A stretch of 64,000 nt of DNA from Ruegeria aquimaris. GTDB lineage: Bacteria; Pseudomonadota; Alphaproteobacteria; Rhodobacterales; Rhodobacteraceae. The stretch lies in NCBI RefSeq assembly GCF_025751555.1, contig NZ_JAOWLB010000005.1, positions 124,001 to 188,000 of the forward strand. Direction: 5' to 3'. A program made the translations under genes and the position numbers. Shown in pieces: positions 8,502 to 16,716 of this stretch. How positions within the stretch are numbered: position 1 is the first letter of the stretch; every line of letters begins with the position of its first letter. The notes below the pieces were generated by a model. The model saw nothing but the letters and a program-made list of their open reading frames with translations, was not told the DNA's origin and did no database searches.

Positions 8502-9482
8502 TCAGCCCGCCCGCCTTTGGCGGCGCGCCTTCAGGCGTTCGTGGGCCTCGGGCGTGCCGTCGTGGAACGAGCCGAACCACTTGTCCCAGGGCATTTCGAG
8601 ATTGCCGTAATTCACCTCGAAATAGCGGTGGTGCATCTGGTGGTGGAAGGTTCCCAGCGCAAGCGACTTGCGGTCCTTGATCAGCAGGCTCTCGTAGCCG
8701 GTATGCGAGGTGGCGGCGGTCAGGCCCTGATGTTGCAGGTGGAACAGGATGTGCAGCGGGTGCGCCGGAACAAGGAGATGAATCAGGATCGAGGAAAAGA
8801 AGAAGAACGCCTCGACCGGGTGCATCGACAGGCCGGACCAAGGGCCGACATTGACGTTGCGATGATGCAGGGCATGGGCGAGCCGGTAGAGCGGCCCCCA
8901 GTGCAGCGCCCGGTGAATCCAGTAGAAGTGGAACGAAATCCAGACCGGTGTCAGCAGGAACAGCAGCACGAACAGGACCGGGTGTTCGGACGGGATCAGG
9001 GCAGGCACCCAGCCCCGCGCCATGCCGTGAAACAGGGCGACCTCGAACAGGGTCCAGCAGCCGACACCGCTGGTCAGGGTCCAGAACATGTTGTCATGCA
9101 CCTGATTGGCAAAGGTGAACTGCCTGCCCTTTGCTTGCAGCGGCCGCGCATCATAGCGGAGCCGGTCGCCCTGTCGGCGGGTCCGGAAGAAGAACAGATG
9201 CAGCCCGCCGGCGACGAGGCACATCAGGGCGAGGTTGCGCAGCCAGATCAGCACGATCCAGTCCAGCGACAGCGTCGCCATCCGGTCCATCGCCGGGGTC
9301 AGCCAGGTCCAGCTGACCCAGGCGAGTAAAAGGACCAGCACGTTCTCGGCCAGCGTCAGCCAGCGGGCCGCCAGCCACCGGGCCATGCGAACCGGATCCG
9401 GAGGCCAGCTGAAGAACGGAGAGACCGCGATGGGAACCTCGGGGATATGGGCCCAGCCCGGCAGGCGTGGTGGTTGTGTCAT
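8502..9482 (-). CDS. sterol desaturase / fatty acid hydroxylase family membrane protein
   Basis: A 326-residue integral membrane di-iron enzyme of the sterol desaturase superfamily. Several hydrophobic segments are followed by the three histidine clusters: HRALH (HxxxH), HALHHRN (HxxHH) and HHQMHH (HxxHH), with an additional SMHPVE. The family hydroxylates or desaturates lipids with O2 in the membrane; the lipid here is unknown. The start is ATG 9482 behind GAGGATCG. It is transcribed divergently from the LysR gene at 9582, with a palindromic LysR-type box between them, so that regulator probably controls it. Confidence 0.85.
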   Translation of the reverse strand: MTQPPRLPGWAHIPEVPIAVSPFFSWPPDPVRMARWLAARWLTLAENVLVLLLAWVSWTWLTPAMDRMATLSLDWIVLIWLRNLALMCLVAGGLHLFFFRTRRQGDRLRYDARPLQAKGRQFTFANQVHDNMFWTLTSGVGCWTLFEVALFHGMARGWVPALIPSEHPVLFVLLFLLTPVWISFHFYWIHRALHWGPLYRLAHALHHRNVNVGPWSGLSMHPVEAFFFFSSILIHLLVPAHPLHILFHLQHQGLTAATSHTGYESLLIKDRKSLALGTFHHQMHHRYFEVNYGNLEMPWDKWFGSFHDGTPEAHERLKARRQRRAG

Positions 9483-9541
9483 GTTCGATCCTCGATGGAG
9501 CGGTAAAATGGCATTGACCGAAGGTGGCATGGATCCATAAA

Positions 9542-9554
9542 TCTGAAAAACAGA
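9542..9554. promoter_or_regulatory. LysR-type T-N11-A operator candidate
   Basis: TCTGAAAAACAGA is a perfect 13-bp dyad matching the LysR T-N11-A pattern. It lies in the 99-bp gap between the divergent desaturase-family gene and lysR gene, 28 bases before the LysR start. This is the usual place for autoregulation and divergent control. Confidence 0.5.
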
Positions 9555-9581
9555 AACAAGTTTGATAATACCTCTGAAAAT

Positions 9582-10520
9582 ATGAGTTTTGCGATGGATG
9601 ACCTGCGCCTCTCCTTGCGGCTTTTGCGTGCATTTATGGTCGCGGTGGACAGCGGGTCGATCACCGGGGCCGCAACCGAGCTGAACGTGGCGCCCTCGGC
9701 GGTGGCGGCGGCCATCGACCGGGTCGAAGACGAGTTCGGCGCCGCGCTGGTGGTGCGCGCCCGGGCGCGCGGGATCACGGCGACGCCTGCCGGTCGGGCG
9801 CTGGCGGCGCGGATCAGGCCTCTGATCGAAGATTATTCAAGTGTGATGAAAGAGGGCTATACCCTGGGACAGGGTTTGCAGGGAATCCTGCACATTGGGT
9901 ACTACGCGCCGGTTGCGCCTGCATTCTTGCCCCGCATCTTGCAGGAAATGGCGAATGACAACCCAGATCTGCGCTTCAACTTGCAAGAATGCGACAATAT
10001 CACGGCGCAAACAGGGCTTTTGAATGGCACGCTCGATGTCGCCCTTTTCGCCGGTGACGAGGTGCTTGCCGGGGTCGAGACCCGGCCCCTGCTGGATCTG
10101 CCGCCCTATGTGCTGGCGCCGCAGGGGCATGCCATCTGTCAGCTGGAGCGGCCCGGGATCAGCGACCTCAAGGACAGTCCGCTGGTGCTGCTGGACCTGC
10201 CTGTCGCCGGAGCCTATGTGCGGGGGTTGTTGCGGACGGCGGGGATCGTGCCGCAGATCGTCGCCACCGCGAGCAGTGTCGAGATGGTGCGGTCGCTGGT
10301 TGGGGCCGGGGTTGGCCTTGCGGTGCTGAACATGCGGCCCCGGACCTCGGTCAGTTACGGCGGCGATCCGCTGGTCGCGGTGCCGCTGGCGGCGGGCACA
10401 GCGCTGCACCTGGTCTCGGGACGCGCCGAAGGCGCGCCCCGCCGGATCGTACAGGCTTTCCAGGACCGGCTGCACAGCTGGTTCGGGCTGGCAGAGGCGC
10501 AGGATCTGATCACGCGCTAG
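9582..10520 (+). CDS. LysR-family transcriptional regulator
   Basis: A 312-residue LTTR. The winged helix-turn-helix runs from about residue 7 to 66, with LRAFMVAVDSGSITGAATEL and the recognition helix APSAVAAAIDRVEDEFG. A linker helix and a two-lobed effector domain follow, starting near GILHIGYYAPVAP. The first ATG (9582) is used here, but ATG 9594 (MDDLRLS) is equally likely; neither has a clear Shine-Dalgarno. The T-N11-A dyad upstream and the divergent membrane hydroxylase gene suggest local control. The effector is unknown. Confidence 0.9.
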   Translation: MSFAMDDLRLSLRLLRAFMVAVDSGSITGAATELNVAPSAVAAAIDRVEDEFGAALVVRARARGITATPAGRALAARIRPLIEDYSSVMKEGYTLGQGLQGILHIGYYAPVAPAFLPRILQEMANDNPDLRFNLQECDNITAQTGLLNGTLDVALFAGDEVLAGVETRPLLDLPPYVLAPQGHAICQLERPGISDLKDSPLVLLDLPVAGAYVRGLLRTAGIVPQIVATASSVEMVRSLVGAGVGLAVLNMRPRTSVSYGGDPLVAVPLAAGTALHLVSGRAEGAPRRIVQAFQDRLHSWFGLAEAQDLITR

Positions 10521-10527
10521 CGCAGGC

Positions 10528-11421
10528 CTAACGCGCGGCCTCCCACCCCAGGATCAGGTTGTCCGAAGGCCAGAGCGGGCCCTTGTCCCTGCGTTCCGCC
10601 AGTACGCGCCCGCCCTGCCCGGCGTAGAAGGCCAGCGCAAGCTGGTTTTCCCGCACCACGGCCAGCACCAGACCGCGCCCGTCTTGCGCCCCCGCCATGG
10701 CCCGGGCGATGGTGAGCAGCCGACGCCCCAGCCCGGTGCGCCGGGCCTCGGTCGCCACATAGAGGTGGTTCAGTTCCATCGCGTCGCCGAACCCCTCCAG
10801 ATCGCTGGCGGGCGACAGCGCGGCGAGGGCCACGGCCTCCCCCGCCCGTTCCGCGATGACGGTCGCGCCGCCCTGCGCCAGCCGGTCCCGCCAATAGGCA
10901 AGACGGCGGGCCTTGGTCAGCGCCAGCCGTACCTCGGGCGGGGCGATCCGGGCATAGGTTTCCTGCCAGACGCGGAAATGCAGGCAGGCCAGCGCCTCGG
11001 CATCGTCGGGACCGGCGAGACGCAGGGTGACGCCACCGCGGGACACGCGATGCCCGGCGGCCAGCCAGGCGGCCTCGGCCTGGGCGATCCGGGCCGCCCG
11101 CACCAGCAGGTAATCGCGGTCATGGGTCGAGGTGACGAAGATGCCCAGACCGGCGCGGGTGACCGGCTCAACGGCGGCCAGAACCACGCGGGGCTGATCG
11201 AGCGCGGCGCAGGTATCCACCTGCACGGCCTGCCAGCCGCGCGCGGCGATCTCTTCGGCCGGGACCCGGTCGGCAAGGCACAGGATCGAAACCTCGTCTG
11301 GGGCCTGGGTGACGCTCAGCAGTCCCGGCCCGGCGATCCAATAGGGCAAAGCTTCGCCGGGCGCGCGGCGGGTGACGGCATAGTCACCCTCCAGCGCGGT
11401 CAGCGCGAGATGTACGGTCAT
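10528..11421 (-). CDS. ACT-domain / GNAT N-acetyltransferase fusion protein
   Basis: 297 residues with two parts. Residues 1 to about 130 resemble the stand-alone ACT_7 (COG3603-like) proteins: LTALEGDYAVTRRAP, then VSILCLADRVP, and GLGIFVTSTHDRDYLLV, the typical ACT strand-helix-strand with GI.V.ST...D. Residues about 135-290 are a GNAT domain, with the acetyl-CoA loop around VATEARRTGLGRRLL (Q/RxxGxG/A) and NQLALAFYAGQGG. It is the last gene of the argD-argF-argC cluster, 25 bp after argC. ACT domains often bind amino acids, so an amino-acid-gated acetyltransferase is inferred. The substrate is unknown, and it is not a standard ArgA. Confidence 0.75.
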   Translation of the reverse strand: MTVHLALTALEGDYAVTRRAPGEALPYWIAGPGLLSVTQAPDEVSILCLADRVPAEEIAARGWQAVQVDTCAALDQPRVVLAAVEPVTRAGLGIFVTSTHDRDYLLVRAARIAQAEAAWLAAGHRVSRGGVTLRLAGPDDAEALACLHFRVWQETYARIAPPEVRLALTKARRLAYWRDRLAQGGATVIAERAGEAVALAALSPASDLEGFGDAMELNHLYVATEARRTGLGRRLLTIARAMAGAQDGRGLVLAVVRENQLALAFYAGQGGRVLAERRDKGPLWPSDNLILGWEAAR

Positions 11422-11446
11422 TTTCCTTTCCCGTTGCCTGCGCCGG

Positions 11447-12364
11447 TCAGAGACCGAGGCTCTCGTCGAGGCCGAGCATGATGTTGAGGTTCTGCACCGC
11501 CGCGCCCGAGGCGCCCTTGCCCAGGTTGTCGAGCAGCGCGATCAGCACCGCCCCGCCCGTATCGGGATTGCCATGCACCGACAGCTCCAGCCGGTTGGTG
11601 CCATTGAGGCGGCGCGGGTCGATCCGCGCGCCGTAATGGTCCGGCGCAACAACCGAGACAAAGGCGCTGCCGGCGTAATGCTCGGCCAGGGCGGAATGAA
11701 GCGCGGCGCTTTCGCCCGGCTCCAGGTGCGGCAGCGGTACCTGCACGATCATCCCCTGTTCGTAGGGCCCGACCGAGGGCACGAAGACCGGCCGCCGCGA
11801 CAGGCCCACATGCGCGATGATCTCGGGCAGGTGCTTGTGCCGCTGGTCGGTGGCATAGACGAAGGGGCCGTCGGTCTGACCGCTCTGGAACTCGGCGATC
11901 ATCGCCTTGCCGCCGCCGGAGTAGCCGCTGATGGCGTTGATGCTAAGCGCCGCATCGGCGGCGATCAGCCCACGCCGGACCAGCGGGTGCAACAGCGCGA
12001 TGGCACCGGTTGAGTAACAGCCGGGGTTTGACACGAACTGGCCGCTGGCGATCCGGTCGCGCAGGCCGCTCTCCATCTCGGGGAAGCCGAAGACCCAGTC
12101 GGGATTGACCCGGTGGGCGGTGCTGGCGTCGATCAGTCGGGTGCCGGTGCCCGCCAGTTCGGCCACGATCTCTATCGCCGCCGCGTCGGGCAGGCAGAGA
12201 ATGCCGACATCGGCCTCACCAAAGGCGGCCAGCCGGGCGTCGGTATTCTTGCGGTCGGCCTCGTCCAGAGTGACGAGACGGATATCGTCCCGCCCTTCGA
12301 GCCGGGCGCGGATCTGGAGGCCGGTGGTGCCGACCTCGCCATCGATGAAGACCTTGTGTGTCAT
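11447..12364 (-). CDS. argC: N-acetyl-gamma-glutamyl-phosphate reductase, short type
   Basis: The 305-residue enzyme reduces N-acetylglutamyl-5-phosphate to the semialdehyde with NADPH, the third step to arginine. The N-terminus IDGEVGTTGLQI is the NADP loop of the short (type 2) ArgC class. The catalytic Cys116 lies in SNPGCYSTGA, and SGYSGGGKAM is a conserved substrate segment. The usual type 1 enzyme is about 345 residues; this shorter form is common in alphaproteobacteria. The start is ATG 12364 behind AAGGGGA. It lies 84 bp downstream of argF in the same direction, with a small perfect hairpin between them, and is followed by the ACT-GNAT gene. Confidence 0.95.
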   Translation of the reverse strand: MTHKVFIDGEVGTTGLQIRARLEGRDDIRLVTLDEADRKNTDARLAAFGEADVGILCLPDAAAIEIVAELAGTGTRLIDASTAHRVNPDWVFGFPEMESGLRDRIASGQFVSNPGCYSTGAIALLHPLVRRGLIAADAALSINAISGYSGGGKAMIAEFQSGQTDGPFVYATDQRHKHLPEIIAHVGLSRRPVFVPSVGPYEQGMIVQVPLPHLEPGESAALHSALAEHYAGSAFVSVVAPDHYGARIDPRRLNGTNRLELSVHGNPDTGGAVLIALLDNLGKGASGAAVQNLNIMLGLDESLGL

Positions 12365-12402
12365 GTTCAGTCCCCTTGTTGAGACGTGTGTAGTCGAGGA
12401 TC

Positions 12403-12419
12403 TGGCCGGGAACCGGCCA
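12403..12419 (-). terminator. short hairpin between argF and argC
   Basis: Perfect stems TGGCCGG/CCGGCCA with a GAA loop lie 39 bases before argC. There is no T-run, so it could be a weak attenuator, an RNA-processing or stability element, or chance. Confidence 0.3.
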
Positions 12420-12448
12420 TCGTGTTTGTCCGGAGCGCGTGCCGGGGG

Positions 12449-13375
12449 TCAAGCCCCCAGGCACCAGCGCATGATCGCCTTCTGCGCATGCAGCCGGTTT
12501 TCCGCCTCGTCAAAGATGACCGAGTTCGGGCCATCCATCACCTCGGAGGTGGCTTCCTCCTCGCGGTGGGCGGGCAGGCAATGCATGAACAGCGCGTCGG
12601 GCTTGGCGTGGCGCATCAGCTCGGCGTTGACCTGATAGGGCCGCAACAGGTTGTGGCGGCGTTCCTTGGCCGATTGCGCGTCATGCATCGACACCCAGGT
12701 GTCGGCGACCACCAGATCGGCGCCTTCGACCGCCTTGAACGCGTCGCGTTCGATCACGATCTTCGAGCCCTTCTGGCGGGCAAAGCCCATATACTCCTCT
12801 TCCGGGTCGAACTGGGCCGGACCGGTAAAGGTGAGGTCGAAGCCGAATTGCCCGGCTGCATGCAGGAAGGACGAGCAGACATTGTTGCCGTCACCGGTCC
12901 AGACCACCTTCTTGCCGGCGATCGGGCCGCGATGCTCCTCAAAGGTCAGCACATCGGCCATGATCTGACAGGGATGGCTGCGGTCGGTCAGCCCGTTGAT
13001 CACCGGCACGTTGGCATATTCGGCCATCTCGGTCAGCACGGTTTCGTCGAAGGTCCGGATCATGATCATGTCGACATAACGCGACAGCACGCGGGCGGTG
13101 TCGGCAATGGTCTCGCCATGACCCAGCTGCATGTCATTGCCCGAGAGCACCATGGTCTGCCCGCCCATCTGGCGCACACCCACGTCAAAGGAGACGCGGG
13201 TCCGGGTCGAGGGCTTTTCGAAGATCAGGGCGACCATCCGGTCCTTGAGGGGCTGTTCGTCATCCGGCGCCGCCTTGGGCCGGCCCAGGCGGGCCCGTTT
13301 CATCGCGCCGGCCTGGTCGATCATGGACCGCAGGTCGGCGGCCTCGGTCTTGTGGATATCGAGAAAGTGATTCAT
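12449..13375 (-). CDS. argF: ornithine carbamoyltransferase
   Basis: The 308-residue transferase makes citrulline from ornithine and carbamoyl phosphate. The carbamoyl-phosphate motif STRTR is at 56-60, HPCQ at 134-137, and the ornithine-binding/catalytic Cys motif HCLPAHR at 265-271. The length matches the anabolic enzyme. It lies downstream of argD, separated by 89 bp that contain repeat copy 2, and upstream of argC. Carbamoyl phosphate comes from CarAB; carB is in this window at 57-60 kb. Confidence 0.97.
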   Translation of the reverse strand: MNHFLDIHKTEAADLRSMIDQAGAMKRARLGRPKAAPDDEQPLKDRMVALIFEKPSTRTRVSFDVGVRQMGGQTMVLSGNDMQLGHGETIADTARVLSRYVDMIMIRTFDETVLTEMAEYANVPVINGLTDRSHPCQIMADVLTFEEHRGPIAGKKVVWTGDGNNVCSSFLHAAGQFGFDLTFTGPAQFDPEEEYMGFARQKGSKIVIERDAFKAVEGADLVVADTWVSMHDAQSAKERRHNLLRPYQVNAELMRHAKPDALFMHCLPAHREEEATSEVMDGPNSVIFDEAENRLHAQKAIMRWCLGA

Positions 13376-13403
13376 GTCTTTAGGCTTTCTTCTGGCCGGG
13401 GGT

Positions 13404-13463
13404 GGGGGCGCTGCCCCCGTCGCCTGACGGCGACTCCCCCGGAGTATTTTTGGCGAAATGAAG
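13404..13463 (-). repeat. 3'-end AAATACTCC element, copy 2
   Basis: Read in the direction of argD: CTTCATTTCGCC, AAAAATACTCC with GGGGG, a hairpin GTCGCC/GGCGAC with a 4-base loop (13419-13434), and a G5/C5 hairpin (13404-13418). It begins right at the argD stop codon and fills the argD-argF gap. This suggests that the two genes are separately terminated or attenuated rather than a simple operon. Confidence 0.75.
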
Positions 13464-13464
13464 G

Positions 13465-14640
13465 TCAGGTGGCTTCGACCTGGCGGGCGGTGGCATCCAG
13501 GCGGGTGAAGGCCTCGGCGATGTCGTCCTCGGTCAGGGTGAGCGGTGGCAGCAGGCGGATCACATTGTCGGCGGCGGGGACGGTGATGACCAGGTTGTCA
13601 TAGCCCGCCTTGACCACGTCGAGATTGGAGGCCTTGCATTTGAGCCCCAGCATCAGGCCGGAGCCGCGCACCTCTTCGAACACCTCCGGGTGGGCGGCGA
13701 CCAGCCCTTCGAGCCGCTGACGCAGCAATGCCGCCTTGCGGTTGACCTCGGCCAGAAAGGCGGGGTCCGAGACGTGATCCATCACCGCGCAGCCCACGGC
13801 GCAGCCCAGCGGGTTGCCACCATAGGTGGATCCATGGGTGCCCGCGGTCATGCCGCTTGCCGCCTCTTCGGTGGCCAGCACCGCGCCCAGCGGGAAGCCG
13901 CCGCCGATGCCCTTGGCCACCATCATGATGTCGGGCGTGATGCCCGCCCATTCATGGGCAAAGAGCCGCCCGGTCCGGCCCATGCCGCATTGCACCTCGT
14001 CCAGGATCAGCAACAGGCCATGCTCGTCGCAGATCTGACGCAGCGCCTTCAGCTCGGCATCGGGGACCGGGCGAATGCCGCCCTCGCCCTGCACCGGCTC
14101 GATCAGGATCGCGGCGGTCCTGTCGGTGATCGCATTGGTGACCCCGTCCAGATCGCCGAAGGTGAGATGCACGAAACCGGGCAGCAGCGGGCCGAAGCCC
14201 TTGACCATCTTTTCCGACCCGGCGGCGGCGATACCGGCCGAGGAGCGGCCGTGGAAGGAACCATCAAAAGTGATGATCTCGACCCGCTCGGGCTGACCCT
14301 TGTCGTAAAAGTGCTTGCGCGCCATCTTGACCGCCAGTTCGCAGGCCTCGGTTCCGGAATTGGTAAAGAAGACGGTATCGGCAAAGGTATGTTCCACCAG
14401 TTTATCGGCCAGCGCCTGCTGTTGCGGGATCTGGTAGAGGTTGGACACATGCCACAGGTTCTGCGCCTGATCGGTCAATGCCTTGACCAGGGCGGGATGG
14501 GCATGGCCCAGCGCGTTCACCGCGATCCCCGAACCGAGGTCGAGGAAGCGTCGGCCATCCGCCTCGGTCAGCCAGGCGCCTTCGCCCTTCACGAAGTGAA
14601 GCGGCGCGCGGTTATAGGTCGGCAGGACGGACGGAATCAT
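13465..14640 (-). CDS. argD: acetylornithine aminotransferase
   Basis: A 391-residue class III PLP aminotransferase that converts N-acetylglutamate semialdehyde to N-acetylornithine. [17 protein letters not shown] is the PLP-phosphate contact region, [14 protein letters not shown] has Asp214 for the pyridine nitrogen, and [10 protein letters not shown] carries the Schiff-base Lys243. The start at ATG 14640 gives the family N-terminus ([18 protein letters not shown]). First gene of the minus-strand arginine cluster. The family can also act on succinyl-diaminopimelate semialdehyde. Confidence 0.95.
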   Translation of the reverse strand: MIPSVLPTYNRAPLHFVKGEGAWLTEADGRRFLDLGSGIAVNALGHAHPALVKALTDQAQNLWHVSNLYQIPQQQALADKLVEHTFADTVFFTNSGTEACELAVKMARKHFYDKGQPERVEIITFDGSFHGRSSAGIAAAGSEKMVKGFGPLLPGFVHLTFGDLDGVTNAITDRTAAILIEPVQGEGGIRPVPDAELKALRQICDEHGLLLILDEVQCGMGRTGRLFAHEWAGITPDIMMVAKGIGGGFPLGAVLATEEAASGMTAGTHGSTYGGNPLGCAVGCAVMDHVSDPAFLAEVNRKAALLRQRLEGLVAAHPEVFEEVRGSGLMLGLKCKASNLDVVKAGYDNLVITVPAADNVIRLLPPLTLTEDDIAEAFTRLDATARQVEAT

Positions 14641-14880
14641 GGGATCATCCTTGTCTGAGGGTTATCCCCGATGCAGGGCATAGCGGGGCGGTCAGGTCAA
14701 TGTCTGGAACAGGTGTTGCGCGGGAAAATCGGGCGCGCATGGATCAAACGGCCGCTCAGGCGGCTGCGCGTCGGCGTCGGAGAGACGGGATATGAGCGTG
14801 ATTGATCATAGCGCGTTCCATAACGGAGGATTCGCGCAAAGAAAACCCCTTTTGGAGGGGGGAATGCAACAAATTGGAAG

Positions 14881-15138
14881 TCAGGCCGCGCGCCAGCGAT
14901 CCAGCCGCTTCATCCCTCGGGTAAACGCCCAGGCGAGGATACGGGGCATGCCCTGCACCACCAGCGCCTCGACACAATGGGCCTGAAACTCTTCATAGGT
15001 CGCATCGGGGTGCCGAAAGGCGCCGTTTTCATAGCAGAGCGAACACCATTTGGTGCTGCGAGATCCGTCCGCCTCGCTGCCGCCGCCCGCCTGGTCCTTG
15101 CTCAGCGGCATGCCGCAGCTTTGACAGGTCTGTCCCAT
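14881..15138 (-). CDS. small zinc-ribbon protein
   Basis: An 85-residue protein. The N-terminus MGQTCQSCGMPLSKD has the first C-x2-C knuckle, and TKWCSLCYENG has the second, matching the putative zinc-ribbon family found in bacterial small proteins. The rest is helical (TYEEFQAHCVEALVVQG...). The start is ATG 15138 behind AAGGGCAAGG. It diverges from a merR gene, with a symmetric operator candidate between them, so it is probably a MerR target. The function is not known. The 240 bp downstream, before argD, shows no gene. Confidence 0.75.
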   Translation of the reverse strand: MGQTCQSCGMPLSKDQAGGGSEADGSRSTKWCSLCYENGAFRHPDATYEEFQAHCVEALVVQGMPRILAWAFTRGMKRLDRWRAA

Positions 15139-15177
15139 GATCCTTGCCCTTGAATCGTTTCCCTGACCGTCATAGGA

Positions 15178-15195
15178 TCAAAACCATGGAGTTGA
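15178..15195. promoter_or_regulatory. MerR-type operator candidate
   Basis: TCAA-N2-CCATGG-N2-TTGA is a perfect 18-bp dyad in the 82-bp gap between the divergent zinc-ribbon and merR genes. On the minus strand a TTGACT -35 lies beside it, with an extended (19-20 bp) spacing to a weak -10. This geometry is what MerR regulators act on. Confidence 0.5.
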
Positions 15196-15220
15196 GTCAA
15201 CGGTTTTCAAAGGACCAGAC

Positions 15221-15586
15221 ATGCGGATCGGAGAATTGGCGCGACGCAGCGGGCTCAGCCGCGATACGCTGCGGTTTTACGAAAGACAGGGGCTGATCGC
15301 GTCCCGACCGGGGACCGAGGCGACCAACAGCTATCGCGACTATCCCGAAGAGGCGCTGATCACCCTGGACCAGATCGCCGATGCCCAGGCGGCAGGGATG
15401 AGCATTGCCGACCTGGCCATGCTGATGGGCCAGTTGCAGGCCGCCGATCCCGACGGGTTCGATGGTGAGGCCTTTCTGGACGCGCGCATCGCCGAGGTCG
15501 AAGCGCGCATCACCCGCGCCGAACGGTTCCTGGAGAGCCTGCGCCAGGCGCGCGCGGCGCTGGCGGCCACGCCGGTTCTGCGCTGA
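15221..15586 (+). CDS. MerR-family transcriptional regulator
   Basis: 121 residues. The winged-helix N-terminus MRIGELARRSGLSRDTLRFY is followed by ERQGLI and a wing with NSYRDYPEEAL. A long coiled dimerisation helix (IAEVEARITRAERFLESLRQ) follows. There is no metal-binding Cys pair near the C-terminus, so it is not a standard metal sensor. The ribosome site AAAGGA precedes ATG 15221. It probably regulates itself and the divergent zinc-ribbon gene through the dyad between them. Confidence 0.88.
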   Translation: MRIGELARRSGLSRDTLRFYERQGLIASRPGTEATNSYRDYPEEALITLDQIADAQAAGMSIADLAMLMGQLQAADPDGFDGEAFLDARIAEVEARITRAERFLESLRQARAALAATPVLR

Positions 15587-15636
15587 ACGAAGCGTTGCCT
15601 CTTGCCATTCGTCCGGGACTCGGTCACCGCTGGCGC

Positions 15637-16521
15637 ATGTTCGAGGCGAAACCGCAAAACCCCGCACTGGCCGCAACGCTGATCTTTGCCGCCACCGCGT
15701 TTATCGCGGGCACCACGCTGTTGGCCAAGGCGCTGGGCACCGGCGCGCTGGGTCCGGCGCTGCCTGCCTTGCAGGTCAGCCATGGGCGTTTCCTGTTCGC
15801 CTTTATCGCGATTGGTGGCGCAGTGGCGGTGATGCAGCCCCGTCTGGCGCGGCCGCACTGGCGGCTGCATCTCGGCCGCACCACATTCGGCTGGGGCGGG
15901 GTGACGCTGATGTTCGCCGCCGTGGCCTATATCCCGATGGCCGATGCCACGGCGATCGCCTTTCTCAATCCCGTCTTTGCCATGGTTCTGGCGATCCCGC
16001 TGCTGGGTGAACGGGTCGGGCCGTGGCGCTGGGGCGCGGCGGCCATCGCGCTGCTGGGCGCGCTGATCCTTTTGCGGCCGACGCCCGGCAGCTTCCAGCC
16101 TGCGGCGCTGCTGGCGCTGACGGCGGCAGCGGTGATGGGGATGGAGCTTATCTTCATCAAGAAACTCGCGGGCCGGGAACGGCCGATCCAGATCCTGTTG
16201 ATCAACAACGCGATGGGGCTGGTCATCGCCACCGCCGCGGTCTGGCCGGTCTGGCAACCGCCCCTGCCCGCCCAATGGGCGGCACTGGCTGGGATCGGGG
16301 GACTGATGGCCTGTGCGCAGGCCTGTTTCGTCAATGGCATGGCGCGGGCGGATGCCTCTTTCGTGGCACCGTTCAGCTATGCCACGCTGATCTTTGCCGC
16401 GCTCTATGACATGGCCGTGTTCGGTGTGATCCCCGATGCGATCAGCCTTGGGGGTGCTGGCATCATTCTGACCGGTGCCATGATCTTGGCCTGGCGCGAA
16501 GGACGCGCGACACGGCGCTGA
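15637..16521 (+). CDS. EamA/DMT-superfamily transporter
   Basis: A 294-residue protein with ten hydrophobic segments arranged as two EamA repeats (about 12-135 and 150-290). It includes the typical AIAFLNPVFAMVLAIPLLGERVG end of repeat 1 and a matching repeat 2 with SYATLIFAALYD. Such proteins export or import small metabolites across the inner membrane; the substrate is unknown. ATG 15637 is chosen because the in-frame TTG at 15595 gives a non-hydrophobic leader. The ribosome site is weak in both cases. Repeat copy 3 follows the stop. Confidence 0.82.
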   Translation: MFEAKPQNPALAATLIFAATAFIAGTTLLAKALGTGALGPALPALQVSHGRFLFAFIAIGGAVAVMQPRLARPHWRLHLGRTTFGWGGVTLMFAAVAYIPMADATAIAFLNPVFAMVLAIPLLGERVGPWRWGAAAIALLGALILLRPTPGSFQPAALLALTAAAVMGMELIFIKKLAGRERPIQILLINNAMGLVIATAAVWPVWQPPLPAQWAALAGIGGLMACAQACFVNGMARADASFVAPFSYATLIFAALYDMAVFGVIPDAISLGGAGIILTGAMILAWREGRATRR

Positions 16522-16527
16522 CTTCGG

Positions 16528-16593
16528 TTTCTTTCTGGTCAGAAATACTCTGGGGGAGTGTCGCCCAAAGGGCGACGCGGGGGCAAAGCACCC
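16528..16593 (+). repeat. 3'-end AAATACTCC element, copy 3
   Basis: Seven bases after the EamA stop: TTTCTTTCTGGTCAG, AAATACTC with GGGGGAG, hairpin GTCGCCC/GGGCGAC with an AAA loop (16560-16576), then GGGGG(CAAAG)CACCC. It has the same part order and gene-relative orientation as the other copies. Confidence 0.75.
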
Positions 16594-16716
16594 TGCCTCA
16601 CGAAGGTTGGATTTTTCCTCACACTGGCCTTTGAGCGACCGATCTGTCGCAAATCTTCGCGACCGGCCGGGCTGTCCTGCCGATGGTAGCCTCGTTTTGT
16701 AGCAGAGGTTGACGAT

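Noticed and set aside
14756-14977. Small open frames in the argD / zinc-ribbon gap
   Set aside because: No ribosome site in the right orientation, and they run into the zinc-ribbon gene in the wrong frame.
15595-15636. TTG start for the EamA transporter
   Set aside because: The extra 14 residues are polar/Arg-rich and unlike the family; the downstream ATG gives the expected N-terminus.
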